Notes: generated by a model not told the origin, from the letters alone. DNA of 64,000 bases from Shinella zoogloeoides (GCF_033705735.1 NZ_CP131130.1:561001-625000), one strand, 5' to 3'. Shown: positions 18,505 to 29,631, counted from the first letter of the stretch. Program-made: numbers and translations.

Positions 18505-19398
18505 TTAACGATGGCCACCGCCACCGCCACCGCCGCCGCCATTACCGCCGCCCTGGCTGCCGCCATTGCCGCCGTTGCCGCCGCCGCCACCGTTACCGCC
18601 GCCCTGGCTACCGCCATTGCCGCCGTTGCCGCCGCCGCCACCGTTACCGCCGCCCTGGCTACCGCCATTGCCGCCGCCGCCGCCGTTACCGCCGCCCTGG
18701 TTTCCGCCATTGCCGCCGTTACCGCCACCACCGCCATTGCCGCCGTGGTTGTCACCGCCGTGGCCGCCATTACCGCCACCACCGCCGTTACCGCCATGGT
18801 TGTTGCCACCGTTGCCGCCGTTACCGCCGCCACCGCCATTGCCGCCATGGTTGTCACCGCCGTGGCCGCCGTTACCGCCGCCACCGCCATTGCCGCCGTG
18901 GTTGTCGCCGCCGTGGCCGCCATTGCCGCCGCCGCCGCCGTTACCGCCGCCGCCATGCCCATGCCCGTTTCCGTGGCCATCGCCGTCGCCATTACCGCCG
19001 TGGTGGCCACCATGGTGACCGCCATGGCCGCCGTGGCCGCCATTGCCACCGTGGTGGCCGTGATGGCCACCGTGATGACCATGATGACCGCCGCCGTTAC
19101 CATCGCCATCGCCATCGTCGCCATTGTTGCCGGGGATGGCAAGGCGGCCGGCGGATGAACCGCCGCTGCTTCCAGGAAGGGTGACGAAGGTTGTCGCCAA
19201 GGCGGTGCAAGCCGTCAGTTCATTCTTGAAACGCCGCTGTACCTGCCGCAACGCGGCCATATCGCCGGAGGCGAGGGCTGCTTCGCAAGCGCTTTCAGCA
19301 CGGTCCTGCCGTGTTGTCTGGGCGTCGGCATTGAAAGCATAAAGGCCAACGCAGGCCGCAACTGTAGTTGCGGAGAATAGGATTCTACGCGAAAACAT
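18505..19398 (-). CDS. Secreted Gly/Asn/His-rich tandem-repeat protein
   Basis: A 297-residue protein with a signal peptide (MFSRRILFSATTVAACVG..., cleavage probably after ADA near 27). A short cysteine-containing globular part follows (ESACEAALAS, then LTACTALATTFV), and from about residue 95 to the end it is almost only Gly, Asn, His, Asp, Ser and Gln. The repeat has a 17-residue period: units of the form NGGHGGDNHGGNGGGGG, later NGGNGGSQGGGNGGGGG. A His-rich block HHGHHGGHHGHHGG near 107-120 could bind metal. GAGAGGA precedes the ATG. Glycine-rich repeats of this kind are often surface, matrix or adhesive proteins, but function and location are inference. Confidence 0.75.
   Translation of the reverse strand: MFSRRILFSATTVAACVGLYAFNADAQTTRQDRAESACEAALASGDMAALRQVQRRFKNELTACTALATTFVTLPGSSGGSSAGRLAIPGNNGDDGDGDGNGGGHHGHHGGHHGHHGGNGGHGGHGGHHGGHHGGNGDGDGHGNGHGHGGGGNGGGGGNGGHGGDNHGGNGGGGGNGGHGGDNHGGNGGGGGNGGNGGNNHGGNGGGGGNGGHGGDNHGGNGGGGGNGGNGGNQGGGNGGGGGNGGSQGGGNGGGGGNGGNGGSQGGGNGGGGGNGGNGGSQGGGNGGGGGGGGGHR
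18520..19110. repeat. Tandem repeat, 51-base period, inside the Gly-rich gene
   Basis: DNA-level repeat of CCACCGCCATTGCCGCCGTGG-like units coding for the 17-residue Gly/Asn/His repeat. Three or four units of the HGGDNHGG type (about 18730-18920) are followed, towards the gene's 3' end, by units of the GGSQGGG type (18540-18700). The two types suggest at least two rounds of local expansion. Such repeats change length easily by slippage. Confidence 0.8.
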
Positions 19399-20289
19399 GA
19401 CTAATCCTCTCAGTGTTGCTTGGTAATGAGGAACGCCGCCTTCTATTTCGTGTGGCGTTAACGTTACATTAGCCACCTTTAATGGAAAATTCAATTTCTT
19501 AATCAGGAGTTGCTAAAAAGGAAATGGAATTTTTACTATGAAAAAGTCATAAAATATCTTTTGGATTATCTTTTTTACTATAAATATTAGAGCGCACTTT
19601 TTCATGTCTATCTTCGGGCGCGGCGCGCATTATTCCACGTATTTTCCCTTAATATATTAAATTAGAAATATATAATATATAGCAATGTTAACGGGCGGAG
19701 AACCGGTCCGGCCCATCCGCTACCGAAAAGCTGTGAAGGGGTCTTGATTCAATGTATATCTAAATTAGATTATTGTAATGTTTTTGGATGGAGAGCTGGA
19801 GGCGGATGGAAATCGTGCCGGAATCTCGAGCGAAAAACGGCGGCTTTCCCGACTCACTACGGTCCCGGACGTGGCCGGGAAGAGGGGTTTTGGCGGGGTC
19901 CTGTTCCTTGCGAAACAGCGCGAAGATGCGTTCCTGCTTATTCTTAACAGGCTGTTAACCCGATCACCGCTATTTCTGGGGACATGGATCGGCTCGTCTC
20001 TCTTGAAAGACGTGCTATGATTCGACCAGGAAGCGGGATCCGCCCTCGGGCGCGCCGCTTCGGCAGGGAAAGGTGCGATGTTCCGGATACCGGACGGCCG
20101 CCAGACACATTCCCGTGAAAGGGAAACTTCTGGTCCCGTATCGCCGTTTTCCACCCGTATGCGACAGGGATGACGATGCGCTCCTGCCGCGTCCGGGTGA
20201 CGGAACCGGAGGCACCGGCCCGTTCGAACGGGCAGGGTGAGATTTGTAGGAGTACTTCATCCGTCTCGATTCTTCTCTTGGAGGCGAGA
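19399..20289. other. 891-base gene-poor region with an AT-rich core
   Basis: No supported gene. From about 19490 to 19770 the DNA is strongly AT-rich (runs such as TTTTTACTATAAATATTAG and TTAATATATTAAATTAGAAA) in an otherwise GC-rich window. This composition fits a binding region for MucR, H-NS-like proteins or the promoter of the divergent repeat protein, and could also mark foreign DNA. A perfect TTAA-N7-TTAA site lies at 19944. Short frames in 19778-20020 have no family resemblance. Confidence 0.6.
19944..19958. promoter_or_regulatory. Perfect CtrA-box match TTAA-N7-TTAA
   Basis: TTAACAGGCTGTTAA matches the full consensus of the alphaproteobacterial cell-cycle regulator CtrA. It lies 330 bases upstream of the small gene at 20290 and 545 bases upstream of the repeat-protein start. 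The site is also a near-perfect palindrome, so other dimeric regulators are possible. Confidence 0.45.
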
Positions 20290-20478
20290 ATGGCAGACGT
20301 GGTACGAATGAGCGAATGGCGCACGCGAATGCCGCGGCGCGAGGCCGCCCGCCCGGAGGCGCCGGCAAAGATCCTTCTCTTTACCGGCGTGCGCTACGAG
20401 CGCCTGACGCCGGCCATGATCGCGCCCCGCGGCAAGACCGCAAAGCGCGGCGCCCAGGATACGGCCCGCCGGCCCTGA
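20290..20478 (+). CDS. Small basic conserved-looking protein (62 residues)
   Basis: A 62-residue, strongly basic cytoplasmic protein with the central block KILLFTGVRYERL at about 27-39 and a Lys/Arg-rich end. The pattern ILLFTGVRYER resembles a small rhizobial family of unknown function that I remember without a name. A good ribosome site (TTGGAGGCGAG) stands directly before the ATG, and codon use fits the genome. It could bind nucleic acid, but no motif proves this. Confidence 0.6.
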   Translation: MADVVRMSEWRTRMPRREAARPEAPAKILLFTGVRYERLTPAMIAPRGKTAKRGAQDTARRP

Positions 20479-20509
20479 AGCCGCCTTGGCTGTCGACCCT
20501 TGCCCGCGC

Positions 20510-21064
20510 CTACTGGTCGGGCGTCAAGGGCTCGCAGCTTGCGTCCGCGAGAAAGCCGTCAGCGGCTTTCCGCCGGCTCTCCGTCGGCACGAAGGTGCGC
20601 AGCACCGCATAGCCTTCCTCTCCCCGCATCTCCACGAGGATCGACTGTTCCAGTTCCGGCGGCACCGCCTTGCGGATGCCGATGAGCTGGATGGGCGTCG
20701 CGATCAGCGTATCGAGCGCGCCCGAGACCGAAGTGCGGTCGTTCATGCTGAAGACCTCGTTTGAGGCCTCGTCATAGACGGCGAGCGACCAGAAGGGCAC
20801 GTCGCCTTCCGCATAGAGGCGGATCGGGCCGCTCTCGACCGAAAAGGTGCAGACGGAGGTCTCCATCGCCGGGTCGTCGTTGATCGGCGCCAGCGTGTCG
20901 CCGGGCTTTTCCGCCAGCTTGTAGAAGCGGTTCGCCTCGCCGAGGCTCTGCACGCGCGTATAGGCGTCGCGGCCGGTGAAGCTCGGCAGGGAAAGGATGA
21001 TGACGATATGCAGCAGCGCCGCGCCGATCAGGCCGATGGCGATGGCGTAGAGGAAGCTACGCAT
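20510..21064 (-). CDS. DUF1254-family membrane-anchored protein
   Basis: A 184-residue protein with an N-terminal transmembrane helix (YAIAIGLIGAALLHIVIILSL, residues 6-26) and a soluble domain exposed to the periplasm. SFTGRDAYTRV, YAEGDVPFWSLAVYDEASNEVFSMNDR (split across about 83-110) and VEMRGEEGYAVLRTFVP are characteristic of the DUF1254 family. It is paired with a DUF1214 gene whose end it overlaps by eight bases. The two domains are commonly fused or adjacent in one protein; here they are two membrane-anchored partners. Function is unknown. Confidence 0.8.
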   Translation of the reverse strand: MRSFLYAIAIGLIGAALLHIVIILSLPSFTGRDAYTRVQSLGEANRFYKLAEKPGDTLAPINDDPAMETSVCTFSVESGPIRLYAEGDVPFWSLAVYDEASNEVFSMNDRTSVSGALDTLIATPIQLIGIRKAVPPELEQSILVEMRGEEGYAVLRTFVPTESRRKAADGFLADASCEPLTPDQ

Positions 21065-21650
21065 CGGCGCAGTCCAGCCGCTTGATGCCGGGCATGGCAA
21101 GGTCGATGACGCCGGAGCTGCCGGCCGTCGGCGTGTCGAGGAGGGTCATGACGAGCAGGAACGAGGCCCGGCCCTCCGGCACGGCGAGCCAGTTGCCGGG
21201 CATGGCGGAGGAGGCGATGTCGATCGAGAAGTCGCCGTCGGCGCCGCGCAGCACCGACCAGGCGTTGAGGCCCGTCGGCAGGTCCGGCCGCGCGCCGGCG
21301 AGCGGATTGCCGCGTGCGTCCGTCGCATGCAGCGTCCACAGGCGGGCCGGCGGGGTGATGCCGGTGATCTCGTAGCGGCAGTTCTCGACCAGGGTGCGGC
21401 GGTCGCTGTCCGTCGCGGCGGTGAAGACGAGGCCCTCCGCCCCGCCGAGCAGCAGCTTTCCATCGCGCGCGCGGTGCGCCTTGGCATAGGGGTCGGCATC
21501 CACGGTCTGCGCCGCCGGAAAGGCCGTCCACGGCCCGAGCGTGATGGCGCCGAAGCCGACCGTTGCCCTCAGGGCATAGATCGAGCTCAGGATGCCGAGG
21601 CCGAAGGCGACGGCGAGCGCTGTGGCGATGACGAGGGGCGTGCGGAACAA
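21057..21650 (-). CDS. DUF1214-domain membrane-anchored protein
   Basis: A 197-residue protein starting with a hydrophobic helix (PLVIATALAVAFGLGILSSIYAL, about 5-27), then a DUF1214 domain: GPWTAFPAAQTVDADPYAKAHRARDG, ENCRYEITG and a closing NWLAVPEGRASFLLVMTLLDTP. DUF1214 domains normally accompany DUF1254, as here. The family is found in many bacteria without a known reaction. The start codon appears to be TTG at 21650 with no clear ribosome site, so the exact start is uncertain. The 3' end overlaps the DUF1254 gene, showing coupled translation. Confidence 0.8.
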   Translation of the reverse strand: MFRTPLVIATALAVAFGLGILSSIYALRATVGFGAITLGPWTAFPAAQTVDADPYAKAHRARDGKLLLGGAEGLVFTAATDSDRRTLVENCRYEITGITPPARLWTLHATDARGNPLAGARPDLPTGLNAWSVLRGADGDFSIDIASSAMPGNWLAVPEGRASFLLVMTLLDTPTAGSSGVIDLAMPGIKRLDCADA

Positions 21651-21733
21651 GACGATCGGACCGTTGGAGTAAGCTGGAGTTTGTCAGGGAAAGTGGACCC
21701 CGGTTTTCCCGACAAGACAAACGAAAACAAAAA

Positions 21734-21834
21734 GCAGTTCCGGCAAAAGTGCGAAGCGGTCTTGCGTCCGGAACTGCGTCGAAACGAAGAGATAGAGCGT
21801 TTTTGCGATTCGGAGAAACGCGGAAACGCTCTAT
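21734..21834. repeat. Gene-end repeat, family B, copy 2 (fullest)
   Basis: GCAGTTCCGGCAAAAGTGCG...AGCGGTCTTGCGTCCGGAAC...GATAGAGCGTTTTTGCGATTCGGAG...AAACGCGGAAACGCTCTAT. The 3' half is an imperfect hairpin (AGAGCG...CGCTCT). It lies between the 5' end of the DUF1214 gene and the 3' end of the penicillin-binding protein gene, four bases beyond the latter's stop. Confidence 0.7.
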
Positions 21835-21837
21835 CCG

Positions 21838-24009
21838 TCACTCTGTCCGCTTCACGGAAGCCCCGTCAAGCGCGGCCACGCGGCCATCGGCCTTCAGCGG
21901 CGTTGCCTCGCCGAGCTGCCGGGCGATGTCCTTCAGGAGCCGGGTGACCTCGGAGGAGAGCGAACGGGGACGAACGAGCACGGGCAGCGGATTGTCGTCG
22001 CTCGGCGCCTTGGCGGTCTCGGTGGCCTTCTTGCCGTCCGGCAGCGGGTTCTCGATGCCGGGGATGGGGCGAAGCTCGATGCCCTGGTGAGCATAGTCCA
22101 TCAGCCGCTTGAAGGTCATGGCCGGCAGCGAGCCGCCCGTCATGTTGTTGGTCGAGGTATAGTCGTCGTTGCCGAACCAGACGGCGGCCGTGTAGTTGCC
22201 GGTGAAGCCGACATACCAGGCGTCGCGATAGGCCTGCGTCGTGCCCGTCTTGCCGCCCGAGACGATGCCGCGGTCGAGCGCGCCGCGCCGCGCGGTGCCG
22301 TTGACCGGGATGGTGACGAAGATGCGGTTCATCGAGCTGTTCGCCTGTTCGGAAAGCACCCGCCTTGCCGGCGCCTCGTCGCGGCCGAAATCGTAGAGGA
22401 TCTTGCCGTCGTAGTTGAGGATCTGGCTGATGCCGTGGCGGCGCGACTGCATGCCGTCGGCGGGAAAGACGCCATAGGCCGTCGCCTGGTCGAGCACGGT
22501 CAGCTCCGAGGTGCCGAGCGGCATGGTCTTGTCGGTGCGCAGCGGCGTTTCCACGCCCATTTCCTTGGCCATCTCCGCGATGCGCTTGGTGCCGAGCTTG
22601 TCCTTGGCAAGGCGCACCGGCACGGTATTGATGGATTTCGCCATGGCGGTCATCAGCGTGATGCGGCCGGCATAGCTGCGGCCGTAGTTCTGCGGCGACC
22701 AGCCGCCCCAGCTGATCGGCGCGTCGACGATGGTCGTCTCCGGAGTCATGCCGGCCTCCATGGCGGCGGCATAGGTATAGGCCTTGAAGGAGGAGCCCGG
22801 CTGGCGCAGCGCCCGGGTGGCGCGGTTGAACTGGCTTTCGCCATAGTCGCGCCCGCCCACCATGGCGCGCACCGCCCCGCCGTTCTCCATCATCACCAGC
22901 GCGCCCTGCTTGACGCGGTAGCTCTCGCCATACTGGCGAAGGCCGCTCTCGATGGCCTCCTCGGCGGCGGCCTGCAGGCCCATGTCGATGGTCGTGCGCA
23001 CGATGAGCGAATGCTGGGCGAAGGGCCTTGCGATGCGCTGCACCTCGTCGAAGGCCCAGTCGAGGAAGAAGTCCGGCGCGGTCTTCTCGTTGCGGTCGAT
23101 GACGCTCGCCGGGTTGCGCCGCGCGGCGATCACCTGGCCCTCGGTCATCAAGCCGCCCTGCACGAGGTTGCTCAGCACCTCGTTGGCGCGGGCGCGCGCC
23201 GCCGGCAGGTTGACATGCGGGGCATAGCGGGCGGGCGCCTTGAAGAGGCCGGCCAGCATGGCGGATTCGGCAAGGTTCACATCCGTCACGTTCTTGCCGA
23301 AATAGAACTGCGCCGCCGCCGCCACCCCGAAGGTGCCGCCGCCCATATAGGCGCGGTCGAGATAGAGCCGCAGGATCTCCTTCTTGGAAAGGTTCGCCTC
23401 CAGCCACAGCGCCAGGAACGCCTCCTTGATCTTGCGCTCGATGGTGCGCTCGTTGGAGAGGAACAGGTTCTTGGCGAGCTGCTGGGTGAGCGTGGAGCCG
23501 CCCTGCACGACGCCGCCGGCGCGCGCGTTCTCGTTCATGGCGCGGGCAAGGCCGAGGAAGTCGATGCCGAAATGGGTGAAGAAGCGGCGGTCCTCCGTCG
23601 CCAGCACCGCCTTGATCAGGTGGTCCGGCAATTCGTCGATGGGAACGGAATCCTCGTGGATGATGCCGCGATGGCCGATCTCGTTGCCGTAGCGGTCGAG
23701 GAAGGTGACGGCGAAGTCGCTCTGGTTGCGCCAGTCGCCCTTGGTCTCCTCGAAGGCGGGCAGCGCCAGCGCCAGCAGCAGCACGAAGCCGGCGCTGCCG
23801 AGGTTCATGCCCTCGCCGGCGACCTCGAAGGCCGCCTTCTTCCAGCCTTTGACGTGGAAGCGACGGGAGAAGATGGTGATCTCCTCCCAGATCTCCGCCG
23901 CGCGAAAGCCGGCGTTCCAGACCGTGGAGTCGATCCAGGAATCGATGCGCAGGAAGATGTGCCGCTTGCGGCGGCGGGGTTTTTCGGGCTTCTGGCTGTC
24001 GTCTTCCAC
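21838..24009 (-). CDS. Class A penicillin-binding protein, PBP1A type
   Basis: A bifunctional peptidoglycan synthase of 723 residues. After a basic cytoplasmic start there is one helix (GSAGFVLLLALALPAF, about 71-86). The glycosyltransferase domain has EDRRFFTHFGID and GGSTLTQQLAKNLF. The transpeptidase domain has the active-site serine in RQPGSSFKAY, the SxN motif in AKSINTVP and the KTG motif in SGGKTGTTQAY. It should polymerise and cross-link glycan strands in the periplasm. The C-terminal extension after the KTG region is short and polar. The start is GTG with AAGG upstream. Several class A enzymes occur in Rhizobiaceae, so no symbol is given. Confidence 0.92.
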   Translation of the reverse strand: MEDDSQKPEKPRRRKRHIFLRIDSWIDSTVWNAGFRAAEIWEEITIFSRRFHVKGWKKAAFEVAGEGMNLGSAGFVLLLALALPAFEETKGDWRNQSDFAVTFLDRYGNEIGHRGIIHEDSVPIDELPDHLIKAVLATEDRRFFTHFGIDFLGLARAMNENARAGGVVQGGSTLTQQLAKNLFLSNERTIERKIKEAFLALWLEANLSKKEILRLYLDRAYMGGGTFGVAAAAQFYFGKNVTDVNLAESAMLAGLFKAPARYAPHVNLPAARARANEVLSNLVQGGLMTEGQVIAARRNPASVIDRNEKTAPDFFLDWAFDEVQRIARPFAQHSLIVRTTIDMGLQAAAEEAIESGLRQYGESYRVKQGALVMMENGGAVRAMVGGRDYGESQFNRATRALRQPGSSFKAYTYAAAMEAGMTPETTIVDAPISWGGWSPQNYGRSYAGRITLMTAMAKSINTVPVRLAKDKLGTKRIAEMAKEMGVETPLRTDKTMPLGTSELTVLDQATAYGVFPADGMQSRRHGISQILNYDGKILYDFGRDEAPARRVLSEQANSSMNRIFVTIPVNGTARRGALDRGIVSGGKTGTTQAYRDAWYVGFTGNYTAAVWFGNDDYTSTNNMTGGSLPAMTFKRLMDYAHQGIELRPIPGIENPLPDGKKATETAKAPSDDNPLPVLVRPRSLSSEVTRLLKDIARQLGEATPLKADGRVAALDGASVKRTE

Positions 24010-24199
24010 GATCGCATACCTTGTGACGGGATGGGTGACGGGACGGCCCGCAGCCTGCCCGGGTCTGGTTAACGTCCTGTCACCAGCGGTTTATTCAGCC
24101 ACGATATCAGCCTTTTGAAGACAACAGAACGGATTTTGCGGGGAAGGGCGCGGGGGCAAGGGCCTTGACCTTTGGCCGCAAGGGGTTCAGGGGTCGGGC

Positions 24200-24685
24200 A
24201 TGACGACCGATACTGCGGAAAAGCCCGGCGACCTGCCGTTCTGGAAGACCAAGACGCTTGCCGAGATGAACGACGCGGAGTGGGAGAGCCTGTGCGACGG
24301 CTGCGGGCTCTGTTGCCTCAACAAGCTGGAGGACTGGGACACCGGCGAGATCGCCTGGACCTCCATCCGCTGCGTGCTGCTCGACGGGGAGAGCTGTCGC
24401 TGCTCCGACTACGAGAACCGGCAGGCGACCGTGCCCGACTGCATCCGCCTGACGGTGGAGAGCGTCGCCGAGATTTCCTGGCTGCCGCCGACCTGCGGCT
24501 ACCGCCTCATCCGCGACGGCCACGACCTCTACTGGTGGCACCCGCTCGTCTCCGGCGATCCCGATACCGTGCACCAGGCCGGCATCTCCGCGCGCGGGCG
24601 CACCGTCAGCGAGGAGGGCATCGATATCGACGACTACGAGGACTACCTCGTGACGTGGCCGCTGGAAGTGGGCGAGGGCAAGTAG
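24200..24685 (+). CDS. YcgN/UPF0260 family cysteine-cluster protein
   Basis: A 161-residue cytoplasmic protein of the YcgN (UPF0260) family, with the characteristic [20 protein letters not shown] at about 32-51, then [19 protein letters not shown] and [11 protein letters not shown]. The eight or so cysteines (CxxCGxCC...CxC...C) resemble metal or zinc/iron-cluster ligands of the CxxCxxCC family. Function is unknown. It begins 190 bases from the divergent penicillin-binding protein gene and is followed by a family-B repeat. Confidence 0.9.
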   Translation: MTTDTAEKPGDLPFWKTKTLAEMNDAEWESLCDGCGLCCLNKLEDWDTGEIAWTSIRCVLLDGESCRCSDYENRQATVPDCIRLTVESVAEISWLPPTCGYRLIRDGHDLYWWHPLVSGDPDTVHQAGISARGRTVSEEGIDIDDYEDYLVTWPLEVGEGK

Positions 24686-24693
24686 CTGCCCCA

Positions 24694-24778
24694 GGAGCGT
24701 TTTTTCTTTTCTCCGGATCGCGAAAGACGCTCCATCTCCTTGTTTCCACGCAATTGCGGACGGGCACTTCTGCCCTAG
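24694..24778. repeat. Gene-end repeat, family B, copy 3
   Basis: Minus-strand reading CTAGGGCAGAAGTGCCCGTCC...GCAATTGCGTGGAAACAAGGAG...ATGGAGCGTCTTTCGCGATCCGGAG aligns along its length with 21734-21834. The minus-strand CTAG end provides the TAG stop codon of the YjbR-like gene, exactly as another copy does for msrB. Confidence 0.65.
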
Positions 24779-25104
24779 TGAAGGCTGGCGGCGAGCTTCC
24801 TCGGCGCGACATTGCGCCAGGCGGTGCCGATCAGCGCGCGCACCCGTTCGCCGTCCGCATCGTCGAAATAGAGCGAGGTCCAGCCCTTCTGTCCCCAGCC
24901 GCCGGGCACCGGCGCGCAGAGGCCGGGATCGGTCTCCAGCACCAGCGATTGCTGGTCCCGCGTGAACTTCAGGACCGCACGGCCGGGCTCGGGCAGGGTC
25001 ATGAACACCTTCTCGCCCACCCGGAAGTCCCGCTTCCCGAAATGGGCGCTTTCCCGCGCTCCCGGCATGCCGAGCGCCATCGTGATGAGGTCGTCGGATA
25101 TCAT
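24775..25104 (-). CDS. MmcQ/YjbR family protein
   Basis: A 109-residue cytoplasmic protein of the MmcQ/YjbR family (a CyaY-like fold, sometimes called DNA-binding). The family features are the start with LITMALGMPGARESAHFGKRDFRV, a central VLKFTRDQQSLVL and the end GWTSLYFDDADGERVRALIGTAWRNVAP. The biochemical role is not established. The gene is single, convergent with the cysteine-cluster gene, and ends in a repeat element that supplies its stop codon. Confidence 0.88.
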   Translation of the reverse strand: MISDDLITMALGMPGARESAHFGKRDFRVGEKVFMTLPEPGRAVLKFTRDQQSLVLETDPGLCAPVPGGWGQKGWTSLYFDDADGERVRALIGTAWRNVAPRKLAASLH

Positions 25105-25167
25105 GGCCGAAGGATAGCACCGAACGGTCCCTTGGAAAAGTTTTCGGCCGAAATAGGAAAATAGTCC

Positions 25168-25196
25168 TTGACGGCGTCACGGTCGTTTGCTAGGGT
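25168..25196 (+). promoter_or_regulatory. Sigma-70-type promoter
   Basis: TTGACG at 25168-25173 and TAGGGT at 25191-25196 with a spacing of exactly 17 bases. The predicted start of transcription is near 25203. It faces a 220-base structured region that ends in a terminator before the first head-cluster gene. Confidence 0.55.
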
Positions 25197-25202
25197 TATG
25201 TC

Positions 25203-25424
25203 ATGGTCGGAAAGGTGCGGGCGGCGGGTTCGCCGGGCTTTCCGGAGGCTGAAGGTTCGGCGATGGCCGCCCGCGGCCGGCCAGGACAGTTCCGCCACGG
25301 CGCGTTGCGCCTCGGGATTGTACAGAAACCCTGGTGATGGGGCATGTCCGCTTTCGGAGGGAGGCGGGGTGCCCGGATGAGATTTTGGCAGGCGCTCGTT
25401 CCGTTCGGACCGGGCGCCTTTTCA
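25203..25424 (+). ncRNA. Candidate structured small RNA or leader
   Basis: The interval between the promoter at 25168-25196 and the terminator at 25390-25424 has no convincing coding frame but many hairpins: GGAAAGG.../...CTTTCC with inner CGGCG/CGCCG (25209-25243), GGCCGCCCGCGGCC (25265-25278), GGCGC-GTT-GCGCC (25299-25311) and GGGCA...CCGC...GCGG...TGCCC (25340-25374). I compared it by eye with conserved motifs of SRP RNA, RNase P RNA, tmRNA and 6S RNA and saw none. It could be an independent sRNA or an attenuating leader of the terminase cluster. No expression evidence is available here. Confidence 0.45.
25390..25424 (+). terminator. Rho-independent terminator upstream of the head cluster
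   Basis: GGCGCTCGTTCC-GTTC-GGACCGGGCGCC (one mismatch, one G-T pair) followed by TTTTC and ATTTT. It ends 16 bases before the putative small-terminase start, so it would stop or attenuate transcription into the head genes. Confidence 0.7.
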
Positions 25425-25439
25425 TTTTCGGGCCTTGCG

Positions 25440-25985
25440 ATGGAAACGGATATGACGATCGATCCCGACCTTTACGGCATCCTGCCGGAATGGGCGGTCT
25501 ATGACGGGCTTTCGGCAAAGGGCGCGGGCCTCGAGAACGGCGCGGCGCCGGTGCTCGACACCAAGGCGGAGGCGCCGGGCGATCCTTTCCTCGACATGCA
25601 GGCCATGCTTCTCGAAATGACCAAGGAGCTGCGCGAACGCTTCCAGCGCTTCCAGAGCCAGAAGGTGCTGGCCGAGCGCGACGCGGACGATGCCGGCGAC
25701 GAGGCCGCGCGCAAGCTGGCCCAGACCGACGCCAAGGCGGCCATCGAGGCCGTCTCGCTGATCGTGCGCACGCTGGAGAAGATCGACAGCCTGCAGCGCA
25801 CGCTGATCGCCGGTCGCACCGAGGCGGAAGCTGGCGGAGAGGACGACGAGGCCGCGCTGATCGAGGAATTCGACCGGCTCGTGGAAGAGCGCGTGGAGGA
25901 GCGGGTGCATGCCGCGAAACAGAAATGGATGCGGGAAGCCGGGGCTGGCGGCGATGCTGCCGCGGCCATGGAAGGCGGGCCGTAG
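25440..25985 (+). CDS. Putative small terminase / head-cluster protein
   Basis: A 181-residue, mostly helical, acidic protein that ends shortly before the large terminase region. Residues about 45-150 are rich in Glu, Arg, Ala and Gln and predict coiled coil (EMTKELRERFQRFQSQKVL, then AIEAVSLIVRTLEKIDSLQ). The position immediately upstream of the large terminase is where small terminase subunits (DNA recognition) are found in gene transfer agent and phage head clusters, and coiled-coil oligomers are usual for them. I see no specific motif, so this is context inference. Starts at 25440 and 25452 (MTIDPDLYG) are both possible; neither has a strong ribosome site. Confidence 0.55.
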   Translation: METDMTIDPDLYGILPEWAVYDGLSAKGAGLENGAAPVLDTKAEAPGDPFLDMQAMLLEMTKELRERFQRFQSQKVLAERDADDAGDEAARKLAQTDAKAAIEAVSLIVRTLEKIDSLQRTLIAGRTEAEAGGEDDEAALIEEFDRLVEERVEERVHAAKQKWMREAGAGGDAAAAMEGGP

Positions 25986-26403
25986 GGAGCGGCTGGCCTG
26001 CCGGGCGGCGCGCAAGAAACTGGACAGGACTATGCAGGCGGCGGCCGCGGGCTTGAGGATGATCGAGGAACGACGGGCGGCACTGGCGGAAGCGGGCGAT
26101 GCGCTGGAGGCGGGGCTGGGGCGGCGAGGGGCGGTCGGTGAAGATTGCCCCTCATCCCCCTGCCGGGACCTTCTCCCCGCGAGCGGGGAGAAGGGGATCG
26201 GGGACATGCCTCATCCTCCGGCAACGACCGATGGGAAGGAAACCCTGGCATCCCACCCTTCTCCCCGCCTGCGGGGAGAAGGTCCCGGCAGGGGGATGAG
26301 GGGCTCGCTCGACGCGCCCTCCTACGAAATCGCGTCTGACGGAGCGCAAATCCCGGCATCCCACCCTTCTCCCCGCCTGCGGGGAGAAGGTCCCGGCAGC
26401 GGG
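25986..26403. other. Region between small and large terminase, filled with repeats
   Basis: One reading frame runs open through the whole region into the terminase. Its first part (about 25989-26145) translates to a helical Arg/Ala/Glu-rich stretch (RLACRAARKKLDRTMQAAAA) that may be the remains of a small gene. The rest is three RIME palindromes and is open only because the repeats contain no stop in that frame. I do not annotate it as coding. Confidence 0.5.

Positions 26404-26412
<9 letters not shown>
26147..26412. repeat. Three RIME-type palindromes in a row
   Basis: Copies at 26147-26198, 26256-26302 and 26360-26412. The first is inverted; the second and third are direct, about 104 bases apart, and share longer flanks (GGCATCCCACCCTTCTCC...GATGAGGGGCTCGC), which shows a recent tandem duplication of the unit. 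The ATG used here for the large terminase gene (26404) is inside the tail of the third copy. Confidence 0.85.
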
Positions 26413-29434
<3,022 letters not shown>

Positions 29435-29451
29435 CAACAAAGACAGTCGCT

Positions 29452-29585
29452 CTCCCCGCAGGCGGGGAGAAGGGGATTGGGGGCACCCGCTCGCTTGGTA
29501 AGCAATGTCGATGGGGAGGAAAACGCTCCCACATGTTCCTTCGCCCCGCTTGCGGGGAGAAGGTGGCGGCAGCCGGATGAGGGGC
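29452..29585. repeat. Right part of the split RIME element plus a second palindrome
   Basis: CTCCCCGCAGGCGGGGAGAA... restarts the palindrome broken at 28315. After about 55 bases of spacer follows a second palindrome (CTTCGCCCCGC...GCGGGGAGAAGG) and the arm GGCGGCAGCCGGATGAGGGG. Joined to 28288-28315 it forms a normal full-length RIME block between the endolysin-like and portal genes. Confidence 0.8.
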
Positions 29586-29631
29586 GATGCCTCCGCCGGC
29601 TTTTGTGCTTTTCATAACGATCGAGGACACC

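Noticed and set aside
18391..19158. Frames opposite the Gly-rich gene (Ala/Val/Thr-rich, His/Arg-rich and a Pro/Leu-rich 150-codon frame).
   Set aside because: All are translations of the same GGC/GCC-type repeat in other frames. The minus-strand frame has the signal peptide, ribosome site and non-repetitive N-terminal domain.
25203..25424. Identification of the structured RNA as SRP RNA, 6S RNA, RNase P RNA or tmRNA.
   Set aside because: The conserved bases of these RNAs (for example the GGAAGGAAGCAGCC-type loop of SRP RNA) are not present.
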